Below, piece after piece: positions 24,101-36,420 of a DNA stretch of 64,000 nt. This DNA comes from JABAAI01 sp965261955. Its GTDB lineage: Bacteria > Spirochaetota > Leptospiria > Leptospirales > Leptonemataceae. The notes under the pieces are model-generated. The model worked only from the letters and a program-made list of their open reading frames with translations, was not told the origin of the DNA and did no database searches. A program made the position numbers and the translations under genes. The stretch covers positions 1 to 64,000 of the forward strand of contig CBDHEM010000044.1 in the NCBI GenBank assembly GCA_965261955.1, given 5' to 3'. Numbering within the stretch: the stretch's first letter is position 1; every line of letters begins with the position of its first letter.

Positions 24101-27100
24101 GCCACATACCGCCAAACTATACTTTTCTCTTGTTTTGAAGCATTTTCGGACTATATCACTGTAAACTTCTCTTTTCATTCATAAAATGACTATCTCAGAA
24201 TGGAGAACAGAAATACTCAGAAAGTTTGTTTTGCTAAACAGGTTTGAAAAGGAGAAAATCCTGAGGAAAATTTGGATTTCTTTAACAATTGTTTTTGAAC
24301 AAATCAGTAAAATTGGACAAATACAAAATTGTCAAAAACTGGTTTTCTCCACAAATTGAGCCACATACAGCTAAATAGATAGTCAAATTTTTGACTAACT
24401 CCTTTCTGAGTTAGTCAAAAATTTGACTATCGCAGAAAGGAGCCCAGAAATACACAGAGAGTTTGTTTTTCTTAACAAGTTTAAAAGGGGGCAAATCCTG
24501 AGGAAAATTTGGATTTGTTTAAACAAATTTTTTGGTTCAAACCGGTAAAATTGGACAAATATTAAATTAACAATAAATGTTTTTCTCCTCAAAATGAGCC
24601 ACGCATAGCTATACTATGCTTTCCTGTTGTTTTGAAGCATTTTCGGGGAAATTCACTGAAAACTTCTCTATTTAGTCAAAATTAACCCTCTCAGAAAAAA
24701 CTCAGATATACTTGGATTGTTTGTTCTCTCAACAGTTAGAAAAGGGCCAAACCCAGAGGAAAATTGGATTAATTGTAAATAACCCTTTTTGTACAAAGCA
24801 GTAAACCAGGACAAATATAAAAAAAATCTGTTTTTCTCCACAAAATGAGCCGCATACAGCTAAATTATGCTTTACTGTTTTTTGGAAGCATTTTGGGGGA
24901 ATTTTACTGAAAACGTCTCTTTTTAGTCAAAAAAGTGACAATCTCAGAAAGGAGCACTGAAACACTCAGAAAGTTTGGTTTTCTTAAAAAGTTTGTAATG
25001 GGTCAAATTCTGAGGAAAATTTGGATCTGTTTAAGCAATTTTTTTTTATCAAACCAGTAAAAGGGGACAAATATTAAAAAAAATCTGTTTTTCTCCTAAA
25101 AGTGAGCCACATACAGCTAAACTATGTTTTTCTGTTGGTTTGAAGTATTTTGGGTGAAATTCACTGAAAGGTTCTCTTTTTAGTAAAAAAGTGACTATCT
25201 CAGAAAGGAGCACAGAAATACTCAGAAAGTTTGTTTTTCTTGATATGTTTGATAAGGGGCAAATCCTGAGGAAAATTTGGATTTGTTTAAACAAATGTTT
25301 TGGATCAAACCGGTAAAATTGGAGAGATATTAAATTATCTAAAACTGTTTTTCTCCTCAAAATGAGCCACACAAAGCTAAACTATGTTTTCTTGTTGTTT
25401 TGAAGCGTTTTCGGGGAAATTCACTGAAAACTTCTATATTTAGTCAAAAATTTACTCTCTCAGAGAGAAACTCAGAAATACTTAGAAGGTTTGTTTTTCT
25501 CAACAAGTTAGAAAAGGGGCAAACCCAGACGAAAATTGGATTAATTGTAAATAACCCTTTTTGTACAAAGCAGTAAACTAGGACAAATATTAACAAAATC
25601 TTTTTTTCTTCACAAAATGAGCCACATACAGCTAAATTATGCTTTACTGTTTTTTGGAAGCATTTTGGGGGAATTTTACTGAAAACTTCTCTTTTTTGTC
25701 AAAAAAGTGACAATCTCAGAAAGGAGCATTGAAACACTCAGAAAGTTTGTTTTTCTTAACAAGTTTGTAAAGGGTCAAATCCTGAGGAATATTTGGATCT
25801 GTTTAAGCAATTGTTTTTGATCAAACCAGTAAAAGGGGACAAATATTAACAAAATCTGTTTTTCTCCTAATAGTGAGCCACATACAGCTAAACTATGTTT
25901 TTTGTTGTTTTGAAGCATTATGGGTGAAATTCACTGAAAGGTTCTCTTTTAAGTCAAAAAGTGACTATCTCAGAAAGGAGCACAGAAATACTCAGAAAAT
26001 TTGTTTTTCTTAACATGTTTGAAAAGGGGCAAATCCTGAGGAAAATTTTGATTTGTTTAAACATATTTTTTGGATCAAACCTGTAAAATTGGAGAGATAT
26101 TAAATCAACTAAAACTGTTTTTCTCCTCAAAATGAGCCACACACAGCTAAACTATGCTTTCCTGTTGTTTTTAAGCCTTTTCAGAGAAATTCACTGAAAA
26201 CTTCTCTATTTAGTCAAAAATTGACTCTCTCAGATAGAAACTCAGAAATACTTAGAACGCTTGTTTTTCTCAACAAATTAGAAAAGGGTCAAACCCTGAG
26301 GAAAAGTTGGACTAGTTGTAAACAACACTTTTTGTACAAAGCAGTAAACCGGGACAAATATTAACAAAAACTTTTTTTCCACAAAATGAGCCACAGACAG
26401 CTAAATTAAGCTTCCCTATTGTTTAGCATTTTCGGGCTAATTCACTGAAAACTTCTCTTTTTAGTCAAAAAAAAATATCTCAGATAGAAGCTCAGAAATA
26501 ATCAGAATGTTTGTTTTTCTCAACAGGTTTGAAAATGAGCAAATCCAGAGGAAAATTAGGATTTGTTGTAAACAACCCTTTTTGATCAAAGAAGTAAAAC
26601 TGGACAAATATAAACAAAAACTGTTTTTCTCCTCAAAATGAGCCACATACAGCTAAACTTTGCTTCTTTGTTGTTTTGAAGTATTTAGGGGGAAATTCAC
26701 AGAAAATTTATCTTTTTTGTCAAAAAAGTGACAATCTCAGAGAGTAGCACTGAAATACTCAGAAGTTTGTTTTTCTTAACAAGTTTGTAAAGGGTCAAAT
26801 CCTGAGGAAAATTTGGATTCGTTTAAACAATTGTTTTTTATCAAACCAGTAAAATGGGGCAAATATTTTTTTTTAAAGTTTTTCTCCTCAAATTGAGCCA
26901 CATATAGCTAAACAATGTTTTTCTGTTGTTTTGAAGTATTTTCGGTGAAATTCACTGAAAAATTCGCTTTTTGGTCAAAAAGCGACTAACTCAGAAAGGA
27001 TCACAGAAATACTCAGAAGGTTTGTTTTTCTTAACAAATTTGAATAGGGGAGAAACAAGAGGAAAATTTGGATTTGATATAAACAACCCATTTTGTTCAA

Positions 27101-30100
27101 AGCAGTAAAATGGGACAAATATTAACAAAAACTCTTTTTCTCCTCAAAATGAGCCACATACAGCCAAACAGTGCTTTTCTGTTGTTTTGAAGCATTTTCG
27201 GTCTAAATCACTGTAAACTTCTCTTTTTATTCAAAAAAAAACTATCTCAGAAAGGAGCACAGAAATACTCAGAAAGTTTTTTTGCTTAACAAGTTTGGAA
27301 TGGGGCAAATCCTGAGGAAAATTTGGATTTCATTAAACTTTCCTGCTTTCCTGTTTTTTTTGATCAAACAGTAAAATTAGACAAATACTACATTAACAAA
27401 AACTGTTTTTCTCCTCAAAATGAGCCACATACAGCTATACCATGCTTTCTTGTTATTTTGAAGCATTTTCTTGGAAATTTACTGAAAAATTCCCTTTTTA
27501 GTAAAAAAATTGACTCTCGCAGAAAGAAGCTGAGAAATATTTGGAAATTTTTTTTCTAAACAATTTCGAAAAGGGGCAAATCTTGAGGAAAATTTGGATT
27601 AGTTGTAAACAACCCTTTTGTACAAAGTAGTAAAATGGAACAAATATTAACAAAATAAAATTTCTCCACCAAATGAGCCACATAGAGCTAAATTATGCTT
27701 TCCTGTTGTTTTGAAGCATTTTCGGGATAATTCATTGAAAAATTCTCTTTTTAGTACAAAAAAGTGACTATCTCAGAAAGGAGCACCGAAATACTCAGAA
27801 AGTTTGTTTTTCTTAACAAGTTAGAAAAGTGGCAAACCAAGAGGAAAGTATGGATTTGTTCAAACAATTTTTTGGAACAAACCATTGAAAGGGAACAAAT
27901 ATTAATAAAAACAGTTTTTCTCCTCAATATGAGCTACATACAGCTAAACTATGATTTTCTGTTGTTTTGAAGTATTTTCGGGCTAATTCACTGAAATCTT
28001 CTCTTTTTAGTCAAAAAGTGACTAACTCAGAAAGGATCACAGGTATACTTAGAAGGTTTGTTTTTCTTAACAAATTTGAATAGGGGAGAAACAAGAGGAA
28101 AATTTGGATTTGTGTAAACAACCTATTTTGTTCAAAGCAGTAAAATGGGACAAATATTAACAAAAACTGTTTTTCTCCTCAAAATGAGCCACATACCGCC
28201 AAACTCTGCTTTTCTGTTTAGAAGCATTTTCGGGCTAAATCACTGTAAACTTCTCTTTTAATTCAAAAAAGTGACTATCTCAGAAAGGAGCACAGAATTA
28301 CTCAGAAATTTGTTTTGGGCAAATCCTGAGGAAAATTTGGATTTCATTAAACAACTGTTTTTGATCAAATCAGTAAAATTGGACAAATACTACATTAACA
28401 AAAACTGTTTTTCCCCTCAAAATGAGCCACATACAGCTAAACTATGCTTTCTTGTTATTTTGAATAATTTTCGTGGAATTTCACTGAAAAATTCAATTTT
28501 TATCAAAAAAAATGACTCTCTCAGAAAGAAGCTGTGAGATACTTAGAAAGTTTTTTTTTCAACTAGTTCGAAAAGGGGAAAATCCAGAGGAAAATTTAGA
28601 TTAGTTTTAAACAACCTTTTTGTACAAAGCAGTAAAATGGGACAAATATTAACCAAAAAAAAATTCTCCACAAAATGAGCCACATACAGCTAAACTTTGC
28701 TTCTTTGTTGTTTTGAAGTATTTTGGGGGAAATTCACTGAAACTTCTCTTTTTAGTCAAAAAAGTGACAATCTCAGAAAGAATCACTAAAATACCCAGAA
28801 AGTTTGTTTTTCTTAACAAGTTTGTAAAGGGTCAAATCCTTGAGGAAAATTTGGATTTGTTTAAACAATTTTTTTTTATCAAACTAGTAAAAGGGTACAA
28901 ATATTAAAAAAAAAGTTTTTCTCCTCAAAATGAGCCACATACAGCAAAACTATGCTTTCCTGTTGTTTTGAAGCATTTTGGGGGAAATTCACTGAAAACA
29001 TCTCTTTTTAGTCAAAAAAGTGACTATCTCAGAAAAAAGCTCAGATATACTTAGAACTTTTTTTTTAACAAGTTTGAAAAGGTACAAATCCTGAAGAAAA
29101 TTAGGATTTGTTGTAAACAAAACTTTTTGTTCAAAGCAGTTAAATGGGAAAAATATTAACAAAAACTGTTTCTTCCTCAAATTGAGCCACACACTGCCAA
29201 ACTATGCTTTTCTGTTGTTTTGAAGCATTTTCGGGCTAATTTACTGAAAACTTCTCTATTTGGTCAAAAAAGTGACAATCTCAAAAAGAATCACAGAAAT
29301 ACTCAGAAAGTTTTTTTTTCTTAACAAATTTTAATAGAGGAAAACCAAGAAGAAAATTTATATTTGTTTAAACAATTGTTTTTGATCAAAGAAGTAAAAT
29401 TGGACAAATACTAAATTGACAAAAACTGTTTTTCTCCTCAAAATGAGCCACATACCGCCAAACTATGCTTTTCTGTTGTTTTGAGGCATTTTCGGACTAA
29501 TTCACTGAAAACTTCACTTTTTAGTCAAAAAAGTGACTATCTCAGATACAAACTCAGAAATACTTGGAAAAAAAATTTTCTCAACAAGTTTGAAAAGGGG
29601 CAAATCCAGAAGAAAATTTGGATTTGTTGTAAACAACCCTTTTTGTTCAAAAGCAGTAAAACAGGACAAATATTAACAAAAACTGTTTTTCCACTCAAAA
29701 TGAGCCACATACAGCCAAACTATGCTTTTTGGTTGTTTTGAAGCATGTTTGGGCTAATTCACTGAAAACTTCCCTTTTTAGTCAAAAAAGTGACTATCTC
29801 AGAAAGGAGCACTGAAATACTCAGAAAGTTTGTTTTTCTTAACAGGTTTGAAAAGTGGCAAACCAAGAGGAAAATATGGATTTGTTTAAACAATTTTTTT
29901 GAACAAACCATTGAAAGGGGGCAAATATTAACAAAAACTGTTTTTTTCCTCAATGTGAGCTACATACAGCTAAACTATTATTTTTTGTTGTTTTGAAGCA
30001 TTTTCGGGTTAATTCATTGAAATCTTCTCTTTTTAGTCAAAAAGTGACTAACTCCGGAAGGTCACAGAAATTCTCAGGTTTGTTTTTCTTAACAAATTTG

Positions 30101-31196
30101 AATACGTGGGAAACAAGAAGAAAATTTGGATTTGTTGTAAGCAACCCTTTTTGTTCAAAGCAGTAAAATGGGACAAATATTAACAAAAACTGTTTTTCAC
30201 CTCAAAATGAGCCACATACTGCCAAACTATACTTTTCTGTTGTTTTGAAGCATTTTCGGACAAAATCATTGTAAACTTCTCTTTTCATTCATACAATTGA
30301 CTACATCAGAAAGGAGAACAGAAATACTCAGAAAGGTTGTTTTGCTAAACAAGTTTTAAAAGGAGCAAATCCTGAAGAAAATTTGGATTTCTTTAAACAA
30401 CTTTTTTTGAACAAATCAGTAAAATTGGACAACTACAAAATTGACAAAAACTGTTTTTCTCCTCAAATTGAGCCACATACAGCTAAACTATGCTTTTCTG
30501 TTGTTTTGAAGTATTTTCGGTGAAATTAACTGAAAACTTCTCTTTTTAATCAAAAATGTGACTATCTCAGAAAGGAGCCTAGAAATACACTGAAAGTTTG
30601 TTTTTCTTAACAAGTTTGAAACGGGGCAAATCCTGAGGAAAATTTGGATTTGTTTAAGCAATTGTTTTTGATCAAACCAGTAAAAGGGGACAAATATTAA
30701 CAAAATCTTTTTTTCTCCTCAAAATGAGCCACACACAGCTATACTATGCTTTCCTGTTGTTTTGAAGCGTTTTGGGAGAAATTCACTGAAATCTTCTCTT
30801 TTTAGTCAAAATTAACCCTCTCAGAAAGAAACTCAGATATACTTAGAAAGTTTGTTGAGCCAGAAACAGCTAAACTATGTTTTTCTGTTTTTTTTAAGCA
30901 TTTTGGGTGAAATTTACTGAAAGCTTCTCTTTTTAGTCCAAAAAGTGACTATCTCAGAAAGGAGCACAGAAATACTCAGAAAGTTTGTTTTTCTTAACAA
31001 GTTTGAACTGGGCAAATCCTGAGGAAAATTTGGATTTGTTTAAACAAATGTTTTTGATCAAAGCGGTAAAATTGGACAAATATTAAATTAACAAAAACTG
31101 TTTTTCTCCTCAAAATGAGCCACATACAGCTAAACTATGCTTTCCTGTTGTTTTGAAACATTTTCGGGAAAATTCACTGAAAGTTCCCTTTTTAGT
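15187..31196 (-). repeat. 255-bp satellite array, right arm (inverted orientation)
   Basis: The same 255-bp monomer continues on the opposite strand for 16 kb, about 62 copies. Up to about 16,850 the monomers closely resemble those of the left arm. From there they belong to a diverged subfamily, marked by CGGGCTAATTCACTGAAAAC, GTTCAAAGCAGTAAAA and GTTGTAAACAACCC variants. Visible higher-order duplications include a ~773 bp (3-monomer) period around 24.6-26.2 kb and a ~2.03 kb (8-monomer) period linking 27.77 and 29.79 kb. The array ends abruptly near 31196. Its many short open frames are unconserved between copies and are not called as genes. Confidence 0.96.
24378..24431. repeat. Perfect 24-bp inverted repeat with 6-bp loop inside satellite
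   Basis: The left arm (24378-24401) and right arm (24408-24431) are exact reverse complements around the loop CTTTCT. The right arm is ordinary satellite sequence (AGTCAAAAATTTGACTATC). The left arm is an extra inverted copy that replaces part of the monomer normally found here. It looks like a local fold-back (template-switch) event. Confidence 0.9.
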
Positions 31197-31700
31197 CAAA
31201 AAAATATACTTATACATCAAGTTTTGGAACATTTTTCTATATAAATTTGATCCAAATAATCCCTGTTCATTTTGCTGTTAATGTCTCCGTTGGCATTATC
31301 GATCATTGAATGCAGACTTGGCTCACCTTCTTTATCAAAAGGTAATACCAGCTATTGGTACTCAACCTGCAACCTCCCATACATTTAATTTAATCATTCC
31401 ATCATGTACACATGCAACATCTTGCGCATGGTTGTGAAGCAAAAATTAATATTATTATTATTATGAGGTATAATTTAAGTTTTTCTGACGTAATTCACAA
31501 GTCTGGCTACCGATATTTGGTTGCTTTGAAAAGGTTAGCCTCCACCTATGGCCTTGATATGATGAATAACACTCCAAAAATCTGATACCACCATGAATAC
31601 TGCTTTAAGTATTTTTATAGCAAGGCCCACATAGTTAATGGATACTAAAGCTTTAAATGTCTCCGTGATTACCTTTGGAGTGGCCATTAATGCTTATATC
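31197..31700. other. Unassigned sequence at the satellite edge
   Basis: After the last satellite monomer the sequence becomes unique-looking and AT-rich, with a short (ATT)n run near 31450. I see no exon with splice signals, no RNA gene and no recognisable mobile element. Confidence 0.5.
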
Positions 31701-31739
31701 AATGCCCCTTACAATTTGGATTGATGTAAAAATCTCAGG

Positions 31740-33238
31740 AAGCAGGAAAATGGTGGAGATGAGCTGGAGGACCTAGTGGCCATTTTAAGAAAACAAATTC
31801 CAAACCAGGCTATCTTCTCAACAGTGATCTAAGGGGTACCATAATACAACTCAAAGGGTCAACTCTAAGCTAGGTCCAATTTAAGGTGTGCTAAAGCAGA
31901 CGTAATTCAGCTCCAGGAGCAAGAAGCTAAGAGCAACTTCTCTGAAGATTTGGCTGTAGCTTTCAGTTAAGCTGCCTTGCAAAAGACCATAATGGAAACA
32001 GATTGTTCTCAATAACCTGGGTAGTCGAGATGACATGCAAAAATACACTCCAAATTGATGAATGCAGCTGAAGAATATAGATAGTTACTGAACAATTATT
32101 TCTTTCATTACAAAGCCAGAAATGGCATCACAGCTAAGCTGGAAGATTGCAATCTTGTCTAGGAAAAGGATAAAATCAAATATCTATCCTGGTATAGAAG
32201 AACGAAGTAATTATTACCAATTGGATGTTAAAGTGTGTTGCCAAGGAAACCAAACAGCAGGACCAGTTCAAAAATTTAATTCACATATCTGCCACTGACG
32301 TTGTAAAAATGGGGAATCAGTTTGAAAACCAGAAAGAAATCTGGCTGTCTCAGAATAGCAACTCCAGCATGAGGTTTTTTCTAAGAGGGTTAGTTAAATG
32401 AGAGATATATGACTAATGAAGAAGTGGGTAAGGCTGGGGAATTTAACAAGGAAGAGGCAGACACGCGACTGCACCCTGAAGTGCTGAAATATGTGCATTT
32501 CCAGTTAACTAGATTAAAGATTGTGACAGGCCATCAGATGAAGCTAGGCACAGAGTCTCTCAAAGACAACCATGAGAGGCAGCCTATACTCTGGTCAAGT
32601 CATGAGGTGTGCAGTTGAAGGCCATGAATGAACAAGTCATGCAGAGAATGCAGGAAGCACGGAATACCAAGATCCAGATACATAATGATGAAGTAGAAAA
32701 GGCTTTGAATGAACAACAAAGAAGGACTAGAGAAGCCAGTATCAATTGAAATAGAAAAAAAATCTTGTGTATTGGGGAGCAGAAGTTGTGTGGGGAGCAG
32801 ATGTTATGTGAGGAAGTTACATTAGGAGCTGCATGACTCCAGCAGAAGTGATAAGAAGAGAGCTAATGTCCTCAACGAGGTAAAAGACATCAAGATACAA
32901 ATGAAACACACTTTTTCAAAACTATTCTCCCCTACAAGGAGTGCATGTCATTTGTCACCTACATTTTGCTGGGAGAGCTGGCATTAGTTATGGAATGATC
33001 TCCTGGAAAAATAGCTTTTCCACCAATGAGCAAACAAGATGTTATTATTAATGACATCATTAAAAATATAAATTCAAGTAATTCTTTCCTTTGGAAGATT
33101 GTGGGTTTATCCTACCGTAACAGGAAGAAACTGAGGCTTCCCAGTGACTCTGTGCACCACACCTATTCTTGTGAAGATTTTACCTCTGGCTCTTATTGCT
33201 TTGCAACTGGAAATGAATGGAAAACATTGTGTGTGTAG
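31740..33238 (+). pseudogene. Decayed coiled-coil protein pseudogene, intron-less
   Basis: Plus-strand frames give stretches of protein-like sequence broken by stops and frameshifts. In order they include AKADVIQLQEQEAKSNFSED (near 31893), KLMNAAEEYR followed by a stop then LLNNYFFHYKARNGITAKLE (near 32052), TKQQDQFKNLIHISATDVV (near 32245), an open frame at 32409-32618, EQVMQRMQEARNTKIQIHND (near 32632) and an open frame at 33026-33238. The Glu/Gln/Lys/Arg-rich composition and heptad-like spacing suggest a coiled coil. Several in-frame stops and shifts show that it cannot make one protein. The absence of visible introns fits a processed pseudogene or a degraded retroelement product. I do not recognise the parent gene. 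Confidence 0.45.
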
Positions 33239-33399
33239 CTGAAGCTTCTTGCCTGCTGTGTTTATTAAATTATTTCCATTCAAATTTAATAAATTGTTTT
33301 ATATTTTATGTGCAGCTTTCAAAGTTGTATATTATGATACCTTGCAACATTTTGGGCTGACCGGTTCTGAAATAGAAATGCTGTGGAATAATAGCTGCG

Positions 33400-34430
33400 A
33401 GTAGAAACTTTGTTACGAATACTTGGAGGTAGATTTTCCCAGAGATGATGGCAAGCACACCTGTATTGATGTCACCAGGTGGTGTCCAATGAATTTTAAG
33501 AGTACTGAAAGGAAAAACATTCAGGAGCTGATAAGAAGTAATTCAGACCTTCCCATCGGGCAGTCCTTGTAGACTGATAGAATTGTGATACCATGCATAG
33601 ATGTTGATATTTGGTTTTAACATTTTTCACACTTGATAAGTTCCCTCATTTCTCCACTATAGACTCTATGTAGGCATTGATCTTTCTTCAGTTCTCTATT
33701 GTAGTCACTCATTCTCTTGCCAGCGCACCCAAGGTCCATATTCGAATTTCAAGCCAGTTCATTTCAGAAAGATAACCATTTCCAAGTCTATATAAATCCA
33801 AAATGAGTGACACTTTAATATCGTAGTGAATATATTGCTCATACATTAAAGGATACATAAACAATATAAAAAAAATTAGCAAAAAAGCCAATGTAGGCAG
33901 GCATGAACACCAGTGTACACTTTTAGATGGAAAAGGATCCTATATAACATGTAGTCAATGCTTGTTCCTTTCATTTTTGTCATGCCATAAATAAAATGCT
34001 TTTTGTTTTGTTTTGCCTCTCCACAAGTAATATTGTAATGCAGACTCCATTCTCTGGATAATTCCATAACCAACCCAATTATGGGTTATTTTATTGATAC
34101 TGTTTATTACAAATATGCATATTAGTACAGAATACCTGGTCTGTGCTTATGTGGTCACAAGAGTTTAATCTACTTGACCACATATCAAACGAGTATACTT
34201 ATCATTTTTATGACCATCTACCTACATTTTTTTGGACTGAATCGGTAATGCATTGGAAAGTTTGGAGTCTTCTGGGACCAAGTTATGGAAGCTCGAGGAC
34301 ATTTTAGGCTGCTGGTTTACTATCTTCGTGAAGAATTCAAGGCTTGCTGGAAAAAAAATTTGAGGGTATAAAATAAGATGTTAAGATGCTGCTATAGTGT
34401 TTTTTGGTGAGATATGAGCTCTGCTTTTTT
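33400..34430. repeat. Diverged interspersed repeat, family B, copy 1
   Basis: Shares blocks with later copies. AATTTTAAGAGTACTGAAAG followed by a CAGGAGCTGA-like block near 33492 matches AATTTTCAGAGTACTAAAGG near 42453. The segment from about 33680 (TTTCTTCAGTTCTCTATTGT, then CCAAGGTCCAT, GATAACCATTTCC, GAAGAATTCAAGGC) matches 35760-36290 block by block. Near 33402 a frame reads LCYEYLEVDFPRDDGKHTCI, so part may descend from a coding sequence. Identity between copies looks moderate with many indels, so these are old. Confidence 0.5.
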
Positions 34431-35190
34431 TTGGAGTTATCTAGTATCTGCTAATATGAAGTAGGAGGCTATTATATCATACTTCCAGGTAAGGAAGGAG
34501 TTTTACTTAAAAACACAGAGTGGAATTGACACACATGGAATGAAAGTTGCAGATTAGGCAATATGGTTTCAGCTATACTTCAGCAGATTTGGTGTAGGTG
34601 AAAAAAGAAGGGAAAAAAATTAATTAAACTTTAGCCTATCTACCTAGTAGTGGTTTTGAGGTATTTGATGCTCCATTTTTAAGTCATGAAGTAAAGAAAC
34701 CGTCCAAAGAGTCAATCGATTCAATAATAACTTGGTTACATTCGCTATTCATAACTCTTTCATTGTTCTGTATTATGCTGCCATTTTATTTTATACTGCA
34801 AACATTGCCAGTTTGAATGGGACCTTTGTGCTAGATTAGGACACAAAAAATTCTGTTTTTTTTAAATCATTTCTCTAATCATGATAATTCCCCCCCCCCC
34901 CCCTACTTCTGATCAGGTAATTTTATTACCATATTTTTTCTTATTGTTGTTGAACTTGTGTACTCAACCCTAGTCATGCCCGCTTTTTTAGTAAGCTAAC
35001 GAGCTAGTTCTTCACTATATAGCACCCAGTTCATTTTCGTACAACCAATTAGCTAGTTTAGCTAAAAGAAGACTGCTGAAGCTTGGTTCATTTTCCAGCA
35101 ACCAGCTAGTGATTTTTTTCAATCCATCTCGCTAGCTATTCCTGTTTAAGCAGCTTGGTTACGTTGCTGCACTCTAAATCAGTTAGACAT
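34431..35190. other. Unassigned AT-rich sequence with a C14 run
   Basis: No exon, RNA gene or recognisable element. It contains a homopolymer of C near 34891-34904 and several AGCTAG-rich words (34990-35140) of the kind scattered throughout this window. Confidence 0.45.
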
Positions 35191-35201
35191 CTCGACCAAT
35201 G

Positions 35202-35302
35202 GGTCCTAAGGTATTTAGAGACCGTCAGGTCCATAGTAGTGCCCTTGCTAAGCTAGGGTCACAACACAGGATTATCAGGTCCCTGAATACCTTAGGTCCC
35301 TG
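35202..35302. repeat. Imperfect inverted repeat (possible hairpin)
   Basis: GGTCCTAAGGTATTT (near 35202) and GAATACCTTAGGTCC (near 35287) are inverted copies of each other with one or two mismatches, separated by about 70 bases. A transcript could form a stem-loop. Nothing shows that it is a microRNA precursor. Confidence 0.5.
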
Positions 35303-35379
35303 GTCTCACTGTCTAACTATTATAAGGCTGATTCAAACGCAACTCCCCCAGGAAGCATTTCTTCAGAACTTCACGGTAC

Positions 35380-35610
35380 TTTCTGGAGGCCCATCTGCTG
35401 AAGAAGACCGGATAGATGCCAATGCTTACTGGAAAACAGTTTGAATCCTTCTCTTGAGAAGGGAATCGCTTTTGGATGGATTTCTTGCTGTAGGTTTTGT
35501 TGTAGATATAGAAAGCTGGATGCGTAGCTTTTGTTTGCATACATGAACTGATTTATTGTATTTGCATTATAATGGTATAAACAGTTTGAAAAGTTTACTC
35601 TAGAAGAAAA
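35380..35610 (+). repeat. Diverged interspersed repeat, family A, copy 1
   Basis: The block TCTGGAGGCCCATCTGCTGA ... TTTTGGATGGATTTCTTGCT ... TTGTAGATATAG is shared, with indels, with copies near 52,610 and 59,690 and in reverse orientation near 40,945. No coding role is apparent. Confidence 0.5.
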
Positions 35611-35729
35611 AGTTATAGCTATAAATATAATTGGAAAAAAAAAATACAGAGAAAGTCGGCGTTTAATCGGTTAAAGAAAGCAATTAGCTGCAGACATTAT
35701 GTTTTGATTTTTTTTTGCATTCTTGATCT

Positions 35730-36420
35730 CTTTCATCATTTCACCATGCTGTTGTAGATCTACCTTTCTTCTGTTCTCTTTTGTACACTCATTCTCACTC
35801 TTGCACAGCCAAGGTCGATCATAGAATTTGCCAGCGAGTTCTTTTCAGTAAGATAACTATTTCCTTGTTTCCGTAAACCAAGACGGGAACACTTTCATAT
35901 ACAAGTAAACGGATGGCTATACATAAAAAGATGGAGGGAAAAAATGTACATATCTGAAAGGCCAATGTCAACATGAACACCTGATTTGATACAGATTAAA
36001 ATCAAAGAAAGATTAATATTAAAAGGTAAATAGTCCAAAAAACAATGAGTCTACTTGTTTCCTTGTCAAACCAATTATCTTTTTGAGGAAACACTTCATC
36101 TTGTTACAGTTTCCTCTTATTTATGCCGACTTCATGCTCTGGATAATGCATGTTCATCTTTGGGTGTACTTTTACCCGTTAAGCATTTTCACTAAATCGT
36201 CAATGCATCGGACAATTAGAAGTTTTCCGGAAGTGATTTTTAACAGTTTTTTGGCTGCTGATAATCTTCATGAAGAATTCAAGGCCATTTTAAGTCTTTT
36301 TGAAACATTTAGGATTTTAATAAGCTGCTAGTCAGTTTCCTGAAAAATGAGCTTTTTTGTGTGTTTTATAATCCGGAAATATGAGTGCTGCATCACACAG
36401 CCAGGTAATGAGGTTTTTAC
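35730..36420 (+). repeat. Diverged interspersed repeat, family B, copy 2
   Basis: Matches 33,650-34,420 in order: CTACCTTTCTTCTGTTCTCT, GCACAGCCAAGGTCGATCAT, AGTAAGATAACTATTTCCTT, AGGCCAATGTCAACATGAAC and TGAAGAATTCAAGGCCATTT all have counterparts there. An 82-codon open frame at 36083-36331 lies in it but has no counterpart in the other copy, so I do not call it a gene. Confidence 0.5.

Noticed and set aside
4976..31196. CRISPR-like array or a gene family from the regular 255-bp units
   Set aside because: Units are contiguous without unique spacers, and the frames inside them are unconserved and broken differently in each unit. It is satellite DNA.
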